A DNA stretch of 64,000 nt from Bacteroides sp. (GTDB taxonomy: Bacteria; Bacteroidota; Bacteroidia; Bacteroidales; Muribaculaceae), in assembly GCA_014802335.1 (NCBI GenBank), contig JAAVCL010000026.1, forward strand, positions 48,184-112,183. Reading direction: 5' to 3'. The position numbers and the translations under genes are program-made. Every line of letters begins with the position of its first letter. Positions within the stretch are counted from its first letter, which is position 1. A model generated the notes under the pieces. It was not told the origin of the DNA. It worked only from the letters and a program-made list of their open reading frames with translations, and searched no databases. Of the stretch, positions 44,608 through 54,538 are shown piece after piece.

Positions 44608-44679
<72 letters not shown>

Positions 44680-45171
44680 ATGTGATTTCGATTACAAAAT
44701 TACTATTTTATTTTTAATCCACAAAATATTAATTGAATTTTATTCTGATTATAACATTTATTAACATTATATGTGTCTTTTCTATGTTTATTCCTCGTAT
44801 TTCGGCCATACAAGCCATTAATAATATCTTTAGACACACCTTTTTTTGAGTGATTCCGGTAGTTAGGCGGCAATCAAATAAAATTTAACCGACTTTGTAG
44901 GGCCGTCCCATTACCGGACGAGTGAAGGGACGTGGCGTGCCACGTCTGGGTTAAACATTGGCTCACAACCATAGCACATAACCATAGCTTACTTAATCGG
45001 CTCACTTAAATGGTGCATTTATACGGCTCATTATCGGCATATCTCCAGTCGAGACACCATGTCCTTGCATTTTGAGTGTTCGGCTGATAAGTCGTCCGAT
45101 TGATTTTATTTTCAAGTAGAGATGCTGTTTCGTCAGGGTAATAGGGTAGCGGTATAATAGGGGTTGAAAAC
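44680..45171. other. Intergenic DNA between tRNA-fMet and nifJ
   Basis: About 490 bases without a convincing gene. Contains one palindromic repeat copy (44926-44948) and small direct repeats of ACCATAGC. The tRNA promoter is expected just upstream of 44679 on the minus strand, but no clear -7 box was found. Confidence 0.5.
44926..44948. repeat. GACGTGGCGTGCCACGTC palindromic repeat, single copy
   Basis: AGGGACGTGGCGTGCCACGTCTG with perfect arms, preceded by CCGGACGAGTGA. The copies at 29100 and 29154, read in the same direction, are preceded by CCGGGCGAGTGT, so the repeat unit extends beyond the palindrome. Confidence 0.88.
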
Positions 45172-45203
45172 AAAAAAGAGACGAGTTAACTCGTCTCTTT
45201 TTT
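45172..45203. terminator. Bidirectional terminator after nifJ
   Basis: Perfect 16-bp self-complementary sequence (AAAAAAGAGACGAGTT and its complement, no spacer), with A/T tracts at both ends, 22 bases from the nifJ stop. Confidence 0.85.
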
Positions 45204-45225
45204 TATAGGTTGAAAGATTATTTCT

Positions 45226-48200
45226 TTAGTCGTTCTTGCGGAGTGCTATCTCCTCGGGTGTGAGTTCCGGATCCATACCCCAGTTCTGGGCTGCCAGACG
45301 CTTGTAGTTATTGTAGCGCCACTGAGCATTAGCCTTGGCTGCCGCAAAGAGTTCGTCGGCATCTTTGGGGAACATCTTGTAGAGAGATGCGAAACGTACC
45401 TCACCCTTCAGGAAGTCATCAAACTTGCTCCAATCCGGTTCTTTTGAGTCAAGAGTGAACGGATTTTCGCCCTTAGCTTCCAATTCGGGATTATAGCGCC
45501 ACAAGTGCCAGTAGCCACATTCAACGGCTTGTTTCTCTTCTACCTGGCTGTGTCCCATACCTTTCTTGATACCGTGGTTGATACAGGGAGCATACGCAAT
45601 GATCAGCGAAGGACCGTCGTAAGCCTCTGCTTCTCTGATTGCCTTTAATGTCTGAGCATTGTCAGCGCCCATGGCTATTTGTGCCACGTAAACGTATCCA
45701 TAAGTTGTTGCAATCAGACCAAGGTCTTTTTTACGGATTCTCTTACCTGCGGCAGCGAATTTTGCAATTGCACCGATAGGTGTGGATTTTGAAGACTGGC
45801 CACCGGTGTTAGAGTAAACCTCTGTGTCAAGAACAAGAATATTTACGTTCTTGCCCGATGCAATTACGTGGTCAAGACCACCGAAACCGATATCATAGCT
45901 TGCACCGTCGCCACCAACGATCCACTGGCTGCGTTTGGTGAGATAAGCCTTCAGGTCAATGATATTTTTGCAGTCAGGACATCCTTTTTCGGCACCTTCC
46001 TTAACAGCGGCAACGAGATCAAGACCTTTAAGGTGTGATTCTTTTGCATCGTTGCGTGCATCAAGCCATGCTTTTGCAGCTTCGCGAACTTCAGCGGGAG
46101 CATCGGCATTGTCAGCAATGTTCTGTGCTGATTCCTTTACGCGCTCACGGAGCTTTTCGTAAGCAATGTGCATACCGAGGCCATATTCACAGAAGTCTTC
46201 GAACAGAGAGTTTGCCCATGCGGGTCCGTGTCCGTGTTCGTTGGTTGTGTAAGGAGTGGAAGGCACTGAGCCGGAATAAATAGAACTACATCCGGTGGCA
46301 TTTGCCACAACTTCGCGCGAGCCAAAGAGCTGGGTGATGAGTTTCAGATAAGGAGTTTCACCACATCCAGAGCATGCACCCGAGAACTCAAATAAGGGCT
46401 GTGCAAACTGACTGTTCTTTACATTCAGGCTTATATCCACGAGGTCTGCCTTGTTCTTGACATTCTTAACAAGCCATTCCCAATTCTTATCCTGATCAAG
46501 CTGAGTTTCGAGAGGCATCATCTTGAGAGCTTTCTCGCCCTTCATGCCGGGACATACGTCAACGCAGTTTCCGCAGCCCAGACAGTCAAGAACGTCAACT
46601 TGCTGAACGAAGCGCATACCTGCCATTGTCTTGCCGATTGCCGGTTTTGAATGATCTTCTCCGAATGGAGCCACTGCAGCCTCTTCGGGAGTAAGCACAA
46701 ACGGACGAATTGAAGCGTGAGGACAAACGTATGAACACTTGTTACACTGGATACAGTTGGCTGTGATCCATTCAGGTACGAAGGCTGCCACACCACGTTT
46801 TTCGTAGGCAGCGGTGCCTTGTTCCCATGTGCCGTCCGCATTGTCTTTGAATGCGCTTACGGGAAGCAGGTCGCCATCCTGGGCATTGATGGGGCGAACC
46901 ACGGTCTCTATAAATTCAGGAGCCGGGGTTGCGGTGGGTGCATCATCTGCAAGGTCTGCCCATTCTGCCTTAACTTCGAGCTTGTGGTATTCTCCGCCAC
47001 GGTCAACAGCCTGATTGTTCATGTTGACAATATTTTCACCCTTCTTGCCGTAAGACTTCACGATAAATTTCTTCATCTGTTCAATGGCAAGATCAACAGG
47101 AATAACCTCTGTGATGCGGAAGAATGCACTCTGAAGAATAGTATTGGTGCGATTGCCAAGACCTATTTCCTGAGCGATTTTGGTGGCGTTGATATAGTAA
47201 ACTGTAATGTTATTTTTAGCAAAATAACGTTTTACTTTATTTGGAAGATTTTCAGCCAGTTCTTCGCCCTCCCAGATAGTGTTGAGAAGGAAAGTGCCGT
47301 TAGGCTGAAGGCCGCGGGTCACATCATACATGTGGAGGTAGGCCTGAACGTGGCAAGCCACGAAGTTAGGCGTATTCACAAGATAGGTGGAACGGATGGG
47401 TTCATCGCCGAAACGAAGGTGTGAACAAGTGAAACCACCAGATTTCTTTGAATCGTATGCAAAATATGCCTGACAGTATTTATTGGTGTTGTCACCGATA
47501 ATCTTCACTGAGTTTTTGTTTGCGCCAACAGTACCGTCTGCACCGAGACCATAGAATTTAGCCTGGAACATGCCTTTGCCGCCAACATTGATTTCCGGAC
47601 CAACGGGGAGTGAATAGTTGGTAACGTCATCTACGATGCCCACAGTGAACTGGTTGCGCGGTTCATCAGCTTTAAGGTTCTCAAACACCTCAAGCATCTG
47701 AGCGGGAGTAGTGTCTTTAGAGCTGAGACCATAACGGCCGCCAACAATAATGGGGGCGTTTCCTTTGCCGTAGAAGCAGTCTTTAACGTCAAGGTAAAGA
47801 GGTTCGCCAAGTGCTCCGGGTTCTTTTGTGCGGTCAAGCACGGCGATTTTCTTGGCACTTTCCGGAACGGCTGCCAGGAAATGACGTGCAGAGAAGGGGC
47901 GGTAGAGGTGAACACTTACAAGACCCACCTTTTCACCCTTTTCACGGAGATAGTCGATTGTTTCTTTGATAGCCTCGGTCACAGAACCCATAGCGATGAT
48001 TACGCGGTCGGCCTCGGGGTCTCCGTAGTAATCAAACAGACCATAATTGCGGCCTGTGATGCGGTTCATTTCCTTTATGTATTTTTCTACAATTTCAGGA
48101 ATGGCTTCGTAATATTTATTCGATGCTTCACGATGTTGGAAGAATACATCGGGGTTTTCTGCCATGCCTCGTGCCACCGGCTTGTCAGGATTCAACGCGC

Positions 48201-48822
48201 GAGCGCGGAATTCTGCCAGGGCTTTCCGGTCAATCAGAGGAAGAAGATCCTCTTCGCTCATGGCCTCGATCTTCTGAATTTCGTGAGAAGTGCGGAATCC
48301 GTCAAAGAAGTTAACGAACGGAACGCGACCTTCAATAGCTGAAAGGTGAGAAACTGCAGCAAGATCCATTACTTCCTGAACAGAACCTTCGCAGAAGAGG
48401 GCAAAACCGGTTTGACGGCATGCCATTACGTCCTGATGGTCGCCAAAGATGCTAAGAGCATGCGAAGCGAGTGTACGCGCCGAAACGTGGAACACGCAAG
48501 GAAGAAGTTCGCCGGCAATTTTATACATGTTGGGGATCATGAGGAGAAGTCCCTGAGATGCCGTGTAGGTGGTGGTTAGTGCTCCGGCCTGAAGCGATCC
48601 GTGAACCGCTCCGGCAGCTCCGGCTTCACTCTGCATTTCCTGCACCATTACTGTCTCGCCGAACATATTTTTACGTCCGGCAGCCGACCAGTCATCCACA
48701 TACTCTGCCATGGTTGACGATGGAGTAATAGGATAGATGGCAGCTACTTCGCTAAACATATAGCTGATATGCGCGGCAGCCTGATTGCCATCGCACGTCA
48801 GAAATTTTTTTGTTTTGCTCAT
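45226..48822 (-). CDS. nifJ: Pyruvate:ferredoxin (flavodoxin) oxidoreductase
   Basis: 1198 aa, single-chain PFOR that converts pyruvate and CoA to acetyl-CoA, CO2 and reduced ferredoxin; central to anaerobic energy metabolism. Domain order seen: pyruvate-binding domain (AAAHISYMFSEVAAIYPITPSS), transketolase-C-like domain, gamma domain (GGKGMFQAKFYGLGADGTVG), two 4Fe-4S clusters (CIQCNKCSYVCPH and CLGCGNCVDVCPG), proximal-cluster Cys (GACSGCGETPY), then the TPP domain GGDGASYDIGFGGLDHV and DTEVYSNTGGQSSKSTP. Full length for the family (about 1170-1200). Monocistronic, with promoter at 48936 and a strong terminator. Confidence 0.98.
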   Translation of the reverse strand: MSKTKKFLTCDGNQAAAHISYMFSEVAAIYPITPSSTMAEYVDDWSAAGRKNMFGETVMVQEMQSEAGAAGAVHGSLQAGALTTTYTASQGLLLMIPNMYKIAGELLPCVFHVSARTLASHALSIFGDHQDVMACRQTGFALFCEGSVQEVMDLAAVSHLSAIEGRVPFVNFFDGFRTSHEIQKIEAMSEEDLLPLIDRKALAEFRARALNPDKPVARGMAENPDVFFQHREASNKYYEAIPEIVEKYIKEMNRITGRNYGLFDYYGDPEADRVIIAMGSVTEAIKETIDYLREKGEKVGLVSVHLYRPFSARHFLAAVPESAKKIAVLDRTKEPGALGEPLYLDVKDCFYGKGNAPIIVGGRYGLSSKDTTPAQMLEVFENLKADEPRNQFTVGIVDDVTNYSLPVGPEINVGGKGMFQAKFYGLGADGTVGANKNSVKIIGDNTNKYCQAYFAYDSKKSGGFTCSHLRFGDEPIRSTYLVNTPNFVACHVQAYLHMYDVTRGLQPNGTFLLNTIWEGEELAENLPNKVKRYFAKNNITVYYINATKIAQEIGLGNRTNTILQSAFFRITEVIPVDLAIEQMKKFIVKSYGKKGENIVNMNNQAVDRGGEYHKLEVKAEWADLADDAPTATPAPEFIETVVRPINAQDGDLLPVSAFKDNADGTWEQGTAAYEKRGVAAFVPEWITANCIQCNKCSYVCPHASIRPFVLTPEEAAVAPFGEDHSKPAIGKTMAGMRFVQQVDVLDCLGCGNCVDVCPGMKGEKALKMMPLETQLDQDKNWEWLVKNVKNKADLVDISLNVKNSQFAQPLFEFSGACSGCGETPYLKLITQLFGSREVVANATGCSSIYSGSVPSTPYTTNEHGHGPAWANSLFEDFCEYGLGMHIAYEKLRERVKESAQNIADNADAPAEVREAAKAWLDARNDAKESHLKGLDLVAAVKEGAEKGCPDCKNIIDLKAYLTKRSQWIVGGDGASYDIGFGGLDHVIASGKNVNILVLDTEVYSNTGGQSSKSTPIGAIAKFAAAGKRIRKKDLGLIATTYGYVYVAQIAMGADNAQTLKAIREAEAYDGPSLIIAYAPCINHGIKKGMGHSQVEEKQAVECGYWHLWRYNPELEAKGENPFTLDSKEPDWSKFDDFLKGEVRFASLYKMFPKDADELFAAAKANAQWRYNNYKRLAAQNWGMDPELTPEEIALRKND

Positions 48823-48935
48823 AGTGTGTTTCTAATTATTTTTGTTTTTTAGGGATTTTCGTGTTTTTTTCTTTTTGCTTCTGTGCTTTTTACACAAATT
48901 CCTTTATAAGGTGCTTTAAGTCCTTCTGTATTCTG

Positions 48936-48943
48936 CAAAGGTA
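48936..48943 (-). promoter_or_regulatory. -7 box of the nifJ promoter
   Basis: TACCTTTG on the minus strand, about 115 bases upstream of the start; a TTG about 20 bases further upstream (48964-48966) may serve as -33. Confidence 0.6.
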
Positions 48944-49041
48944 ATAATTTTTTGCCGTTCTGACAATGAACTTCTTTACTTTTTAAAGACTATCAGGACC
49001 GCGCGGTCAATTTATTTTAATTACCAATTCAGTCTTTTCAA

Positions 49042-50379
49042 TCAATCAATTAATGAAATTAACCGTTTTTCTCCTTTTATTTTCTTATTTTTTATGTTTT
49101 TCATTAATGCTTCGCTTGCATTTCTGTCTAGTGCTGCAAGTGCATAATGGTCATATACATCTATTTTCCCGATTTGGTCGGCGCTTAGCCCTCCTTCTTT
49201 TACAAGGAATCCGAGAATATCTCCCTTGGAAAGCTTTTCTCGTTTTCCTGCCGAAAAGTAAAGTGTTTCATACTGTGGCTGCCCCGCATATTGTTTATCA
49301 GAATCCAGATAGCGGGTGGTATCAAAATCAATGTATTCCTTTATGTCTTCATCGGGGCCTGTCAGCACAAATACATCTCCTGTATTGTCAACGCGCGCCG
49401 TGCGGCCGTTGCGGTGGGTATAGGTCTCTTCTGTCAGCGGCTGGTGATAGTGGATCACGTTGTTCACACCTTCGATATCAAGGCCGCGGGCCGCCAGATC
49501 GGTGGCTACAAGCACCGGCCTGCTACCGTTGTTAAACATTGCGACGGCCTTCTCACGATCTCGCTGATCCATTGCCCCATGATATAGAACTGCCGGAATA
49601 CCATGCCGCTTAAGATAGTTGGCGGTTCTTTCAGCACTTTCCCGATGATTAACAAAGACGATGCTGCGTGGATGGTCTCCTTTTTCGTATGCCAGATTCT
49701 GAAGCAGACAGCATAGAGCCTCCAACTTATCTGCGCTGTTTGATTCAACGCGATGCACGCGGAGTCGGTCTTTAAGTTCTGAATTCTGGTCAAGATAATT
49801 TAAGGTGAGCGGATTGGTAAGCTTGAGAAAATCAGGCAGAATATCGGTCTTGGTGGCCGATGTAAGAATGGTGCGGCTCACATTCTTCAGTCGATCCACA
49901 ATTTTCTTCATCTCTTTTTCAAAGCCGAGTTCAAGAGATTTGTCGAATTCGTCGAGCACAAGAATCCGGGTTGGCATCACATCTATATTGCGGCGCGTGA
50001 TGTGATCAAGAAGTCGGCCCGGAGTTGCCACAATAATATCAGCACCAGCATTCAGCGAATTAACTTCATCTTCCACCTTGTGCCCTCCATATAAAGTGGT
50101 GGTCTTGAACCCGGAAGCCACAGCACGCACAATTCCTGCAATTTGAAGCACAAGTTCGCGGGCAGGGGCAATGATGATACATTGAACTCGGCCGGTCGAG
50201 GGCTTTAGCATCTTAAGCATCGGAAGGATAAACGCAAGGGTTTTACCCGAACCTGTTGGTGAAAGCAATATTATGTCGCGCGATTGAGAGGCACTCTCCA
50301 TCATTTTTATCTGCATCGGGTTCAGAGACTCAATGCCGAGTTTCTCTTTTATATTGGGAAGAAATTCTTTCTCTCTCAT
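49042..50379 (-). CDS. DEAD-box RNA helicase with DEFD motif II
   Basis: 445 aa. Motifs: Q motif region NPMQ, motif I SPTGSGKT (40-47), Ia APARELVLQI, motif II DEFD (143-146, instead of DEAD), motif III SAT (174-176), motif V ATDLAARGLDIEGV and motif VI HRNGRTAR. The C-terminal part (about 370-445) resembles the DbpA RNA-binding domain (GDILGFLVKEGGLSADQIGKIDVYDHYALA), which binds 23S rRNA, so a role in ribosome assembly is plausible. The DEFD variant keeps both acidic residues needed for ATP hydrolysis. Confidence 0.92.
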   Translation of the reverse strand: MREKEFLPNIKEKLGIESLNPMQIKMMESASQSRDIILLSPTGSGKTLAFILPMLKMLKPSTGRVQCIIIAPARELVLQIAGIVRAVASGFKTTTLYGGHKVEDEVNSLNAGADIIVATPGRLLDHITRRNIDVMPTRILVLDEFDKSLELGFEKEMKKIVDRLKNVSRTILTSATKTDILPDFLKLTNPLTLNYLDQNSELKDRLRVHRVESNSADKLEALCCLLQNLAYEKGDHPRSIVFVNHRESAERTANYLKRHGIPAVLYHGAMDQRDREKAVAMFNNGSRPVLVATDLAARGLDIEGVNNVIHYHQPLTEETYTHRNGRTARVDNTGDVFVLTGPDEDIKEYIDFDTTRYLDSDKQYAGQPQYETLYFSAGKREKLSKGDILGFLVKEGGLSADQIGKIDVYDHYALAALDRNASEALMKNIKNKKIKGEKRLISLID

Positions 50380-50471
50380 GATTTATAATTTTTCTAACAC
50401 ATATTTAACCGGCCGGAGTGAATCAAAAATTAGCGTACGCAACGAAGAATAACCTATGCCGCATGTTTTGC

Positions 50472-52616
50472 TTATGAAATCTGAGACCAGTCAACCTTTT
50501 TCATAAATCTATAACGCAATTCATGCTTCAAAGTATTGATGGAAGTTTGAGAAACAGGTAATTTCCCCTCCGATAAATCAATTTCGTTTGCTTGCGATTC
50601 GGTGAGTTCGGGGTGGGCATTAAGTACTTTTAGCGCTGCCTGCCGAGCATAATTCAATATCTGGCCGTCAGTGGCAAGATTGGCGATATTCAAGGCGAAG
50701 GCAAGTCCGCTCTGTTGGGTCCCCTCCATATCTCCCGGGCCGCGAAGCCTCATATCGGCCTCCGAAATAAGAAAACCGTCGGTTGTTTCTGTCATTATTC
50801 CCAGCCTTTTGCGCGTATCGGCCCCTATATTTTGTTTGGTCATCAGTATGCAATAGCTTTTATCGGCGCCACGTCCCACCCGGCCACGCAATTGATGAAG
50901 CTGGGAAAGACCAAACCTCTCAGCATTTTCTATCAGCATTACCGATGCATTGGGTACGTTAACTCCGACTTCTATTACTGTGGTTGCCACCAATATGCGT
51001 GCCTCGCCTGAAATAAACTTCTGCATCTGTGCATCCTTCACATCCGGACTCATGCGGCCATGAACACAGCACACTTTGTATTGGGGAAAAATTCCGCAAA
51101 TTCTCTCATATCCGGTTTCGACACTTTTTAACTCAAGTTTCGGGTTTTCGGATATTAAAGGATACACCACGTAGACCTGCCGGCCCGCTGCGAGTTCCTG
51201 TCCCAACAGTCTGTTAACCTCCATTCGGTTTTCATCATATCTCAAAATCGTGGTGATGGGTTTGCGGCCGGGGGGCAGTTCATCTATGACCGAAACATCC
51301 AGATCTCCGTAAACAGTCATTGCAAGAGTCCTCGGAATTGGGGTGGCGGTCATTACAAGAACGTGTGGGGGAGTGGTGTTTTTTGCCCACATTCTTGCCC
51401 GTTGAGCCACTCCAAACCGATGTTGCTCGTCAATTACCGTCAGGCCGAGATTCTTAAATTGAACATTGTCTTCAATAAGGGCGTGCGTGCCGACTATCAT
51501 CTGAACGGACCCGTCGGTGAGTCCGGCGTGGATCTCCCGGCGTTCTTTTGCACGGGTGCTTCCTGTGAGAAGACGCACATTGATTCCAATTTTTGCTCCC
51601 CATGGCTGCAATGTTTCAAAATGTTGGGTAGCAAGAATTTCCGTCGGCGCCATCAAGGCCGCTTGGAAATTATTGTCGGTGGCCATGAGCATCGACATAA
51701 ACGCCACCATTGTTTTTCCTGAACCCACATCCCCCTGGAGCAGACGGTTCATCTGACGCCCCGTGCGCATATCCCCTCTGATTTCCCTTAGAACTCTTTT
51801 CTGAGCTCCGGTCAATTCAAAAGGAAGACATTCATGATAGAATTTATTGAAATAGTCACCGATATGACCGAAAATCAGCCCTTTGATCTTTCGGCTCACA
51901 GTGCGGGCGAATCGTAAAATATGGAGTTGAAGATAAAACAATTCTTCAAACTTCATGCGTTCGCGGGCCTTTTGCAGCAGGGCTGTGTCTGCGGGGAAAT
52001 GCAGATTGCGCAGTGCTTCTTGCAACGGAAGAAGATGATAAGCGTCAACTATTTCTGTTGGCAGAGTTTCCGGAATTGTGTTAAAACCGGGTTGAGCCAA
52101 TAGATTTGAGACAAGTCCTGACAGATATTTAGGAGAATAACCGGATCTTCGGAATTTATCTGTCACATTATACACACCTTGCCATCCGGTGGGAGGTTTG
52201 TTTGAGTCAAATTTGCTTACCTCCGGATGAGACATGCTGAAATCATTTCGGAAAAAAGTGGGTTTCCCAAAAATCACATAGTCAACCCCCGGCCTGTATG
52301 CGTCTTTCAGTGTATTTACTTTTGAAAACCACACGGTCTGCATCAGCTTTTCCCCATCCGAAAATAGCCCCACAAGCCTTTTTCGGGCTCCTTCACCCTC
52401 GATTGCAAAACTTATAAAACGTCCTTTGATTTGCACATAAGGCATATCCTCCCTCAGTTCCCTGATTTTATAAAACCGACTGCGGTCAATGTGTCGGAAA
52501 GGAAAATAATAAAGAAGGTCGCGAAATGTGCGAATCTCAAGCTCCGAATCAAGAAGGGCAGCACGTGCGCTCCCCACACCTTTCAGAAATTTTATGTCGT
52601 TATCGAGAAAGCCCAT
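50472..52616 (-). CDS. recG: ATP-dependent DNA helicase RecG
   Basis: 714 aa from ATG 52616 (MGFLDNDIKFLKGVG); the frame opens 30 bases earlier. Remodels stalled replication forks and Holliday junctions. Seen: N-terminal wedge/OB domain (about 1-190), then SF2 helicase motifs: LLQGDVGSGKTMVAF (I), APTEILATQH (Ia), VIDEQHRFGVAQR (II, DEQH), TATPIPRTLA (III), ATTVIEVGVNVPNASVMLIENAERFGLSQLHQLRGRVGRG (V/VI). The C-terminal TRG-type hairpin region is present. A 193-bp repeat element lies between fabG and this gene. Confidence 0.96.
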   Translation of the reverse strand: MGFLDNDIKFLKGVGSARAALLDSELEIRTFRDLLYYFPFRHIDRSRFYKIRELREDMPYVQIKGRFISFAIEGEGARKRLVGLFSDGEKLMQTVWFSKVNTLKDAYRPGVDYVIFGKPTFFRNDFSMSHPEVSKFDSNKPPTGWQGVYNVTDKFRRSGYSPKYLSGLVSNLLAQPGFNTIPETLPTEIVDAYHLLPLQEALRNLHFPADTALLQKARERMKFEELFYLQLHILRFARTVSRKIKGLIFGHIGDYFNKFYHECLPFELTGAQKRVLREIRGDMRTGRQMNRLLQGDVGSGKTMVAFMSMLMATDNNFQAALMAPTEILATQHFETLQPWGAKIGINVRLLTGSTRAKERREIHAGLTDGSVQMIVGTHALIEDNVQFKNLGLTVIDEQHRFGVAQRARMWAKNTTPPHVLVMTATPIPRTLAMTVYGDLDVSVIDELPPGRKPITTILRYDENRMEVNRLLGQELAAGRQVYVVYPLISENPKLELKSVETGYERICGIFPQYKVCCVHGRMSPDVKDAQMQKFISGEARILVATTVIEVGVNVPNASVMLIENAERFGLSQLHQLRGRVGRGADKSYCILMTKQNIGADTRKRLGIMTETTDGFLISEADMRLRGPGDMEGTQQSGLAFALNIANLATDGQILNYARQAALKVLNAHPELTESQANEIDLSEGKLPVSQTSINTLKHELRYRFMKKVDWSQIS

Positions 52617-52730
52617 TGCTAAAGTAAAAATATTTGGCCATCTCAAAAGGGGTAGACCCTTCAGGGATGGCCAATTAATTTATTAAGAAAATAAATATAA
52701 TCTTAACAGAAATAATTGTTTGGGAATATT

Positions 52731-52923
52731 GAAGTCGTTTAAACTTTTTTCAAGGATAAAATTTATTAAGATTTTGCGCGAATTTTGATTCTTGAAGAAG
52801 GAGCATAGCGGGCTATGCGACTGATGAAAGAATCGAAAGGCGCCAAAATATTAATAAATATTAGCCTTGAAGAAAACAATTTTAAACATTTCGTGGGTTT
52901 TCGTAAAAAGTTTAAATGACTTC
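52731..52923. repeat. Hairpin-forming element with 20-bp terminal inverted repeats after fabG
   Basis: Ends GAAGTCGTTTAAACTTTTTT (52731-52750) and its inverted copy at 52904-52923 (18 of 20 match). Inner arms TTCAAGG.TAA.ATTTATTAA and its near-complement ending TTAGCCTTGAA, then a central stem GCATAG-CGGG-CTATGC in the shared GAAGGAGCATA...TATGCGACTGA core. It ends 1 base from the fabG stop codon. A deleted version is at 56502-56605 and a fragment at 54539. Confidence 0.88.
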
Positions 52924-52924
52924 A

Positions 52925-53671
52925 TTACATATTCATACCGCCGTCAACCTGAATTACCTGTCCGGTAACGTATCCGGCCATGTCAGAAGCCAGGAATGTC
53001 GCAACGTTGGCGATATCTTCCACTTTACCTCCGCGACGCAATGGAATTTTCTGGCACCATTCTGCTCTCACTTCATCAGGAAGAGCCGCGGTCATTGCTG
53101 TTTCAATAAAACCGGGAGCTATTGCATTTGCGCGGATACCACGTGAACCGACTTCCTGTGCGATACTCTTGGCAAGTGCGATAAGTCCGGCTTTAGAAGC
53201 TGCATAGTTGGCTTGGCCGGCATTGCCGTGAACACCCACAACCGATGCCATATTGATGATTGAACCTGATTTCTGTCTCATCATTATCGGCAGGACTGCG
53301 TGGATGTAATTGAACGCAGACTTAAGGTTAACTGCTATCACCGCGTCCCATTGCTGTTCAGTCATGCGAAGCATCAAGCCATCTTTTGTTATACCGGCAT
53401 TGTTCACCAATATGTCAATATGACCGAAATCTTCTTTGATCTGTTTTACAACTTCTTCTGTCGCAGCGAAATCGGCTGCATTTGATGCATAACCTTTCAC
53501 TTTAACACCGTATGCTGCAATTTCCTCTTCGGTTTTCTTGCCATTTTCGTCGATTACGAGGTCGGTGAATGCGATGTCAGCTCCTTCAGAAGCGAATTTT
53601 AATGCTATTTCTTTTCCGATACCTCTGGCCGCACCGGTGATGACAGCCACTTTTCCTTCAAGCATTTTCAT
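52925..53671 (-). CDS. fabG: 3-oxoacyl-[acyl-carrier-protein] reductase
   Basis: 248 aa, classical short-chain dehydrogenase of fatty-acid elongation. Seen: cofactor loop TGAARGIGKEIA, NNAG at about 90, catalytic Ser-Tyr-Lys in INMASVVGVHGNAGQANYAASKAG, and the C-terminal MAGYVTGQVIQVDGGMNM, which is highly typical of FabG. Starts at M1 or at M3 two codons later. It is 36 bases downstream of the TetR gene on the same strand, so that regulator probably shares its transcript. Confidence 0.95.
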   Translation of the reverse strand: MKMLEGKVAVITGAARGIGKEIALKFASEGADIAFTDLVIDENGKKTEEEIAAYGVKVKGYASNAADFAATEEVVKQIKEDFGHIDILVNNAGITKDGLMLRMTEQQWDAVIAVNLKSAFNYIHAVLPIMMRQKSGSIINMASVVGVHGNAGQANYAASKAGLIALAKSIAQEVGSRGIRANAIAPGFIETAMTAALPDEVRAEWCQKIPLRRGGKVEDIANVATFLASDMAGYVTGQVIQVDGGMNM

Positions 53672-53707
53672 GTCTTAAATATACTTTATTGGGTTCGATA
53701 ATTAATT

Positions 53708-54304
53708 CTATTCAGGAAGTTCCCGCACACGCACCCCATTTAAAATCAAGTCGGATATCATGCGCGACATGTCGGACTTGTCGATTCCGTATTCGGTAAG
53801 ATTATTTCTGATATAGGGCACATCAAATCCGTGTATAGAGTTAGTGATGATAATGGCCATCTCTTTAATATCGGGAATATCGAACACTCTGAGCGCAACC
53901 CCCTCGTGAAGAATCCGCATCAGCATTTTGATTTCTTTCTTCGATATTACAGAGCGTGCGCGATCCACCTTTCTTACATCTCTGAAAAATCCGGCCCTTA
54001 ACGATCCGTTGCGCGAAACTATCTGACGCATCGTTTCCATGCGTGTGGCTACATAATCTCTCAGTTTCTGCTCGGGCGATATGGGTTTATTCACAATCGA
54101 GCTCAGATTCTGGAGAAGATCATCACTCTCACTTTCAATAACTGCATTGAAAATCTCTCTTTTGCTTTTAAAATAGGTGTAGATTGTTCTGCGTCCCTTG
54201 TCGGAGGCAGCCGCGATATCATTCATAGTGGTATTTTCCACTCCTTTACGGGCAAAGAGCGAACGAGCAACTTCGATAAATCTATCGCGTGTTTTTTTTA
54301 CCAT
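53708..54304 (-). CDS. TetR/AcrR family transcriptional regulator
   Basis: 198 aa. N-terminal HTH: FIEVARSLFARKGVENTTMNDIAAASDKGRRTIYTYFKSKREIFNAV, the standard TetR fold. The C-terminal ligand/dimerisation domain is helical, with hydrophobic pockets. It is transcribed just ahead of fabG, a pairing I recall from other Bacteroidales, which suggests a link to fatty-acid synthesis like FapR/FabR, but the ligand is unknown. Confidence 0.9.
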   Translation of the reverse strand: MVKKTRDRFIEVARSLFARKGVENTTMNDIAAASDKGRRTIYTYFKSKREIFNAVIESESDDLLQNLSSIVNKPISPEQKLRDYVATRMETMRQIVSRNGSLRAGFFRDVRKVDRARSVISKKEIKMLMRILHEGVALRVFDIPDIKEMAIIITNSIHGFDVPYIRNNLTEYGIDKSDMSRMISDLILNGVRVRELPE

Positions 54305-54538
54305 TCTTTATTTGGAATATATACCGAGGCCTGTTTTGAAGTAACGTAATCTACTCCATTTATTCCCCCTGAGAAATTTTTATCAATACTTTGAAATGCG
54401 AAATTACAAAAAAAAATTGGCTCAACCATTCATTAATCTCTTTTTTTTAAGTAAGTAGAAATTATTTAATGCATTAAGTTCTGAAGTATGTGGTTGAAAT
54501 TTTGGATTCGGCTGAAGGCGTTATGGGTTTCCGTAATA

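Noticed and set aside
46035..48579. Several long antisense ORFs inside nifJ
   Set aside because: Shadow frames of a highly expressed gene with strong codon bias; no family resemblance.
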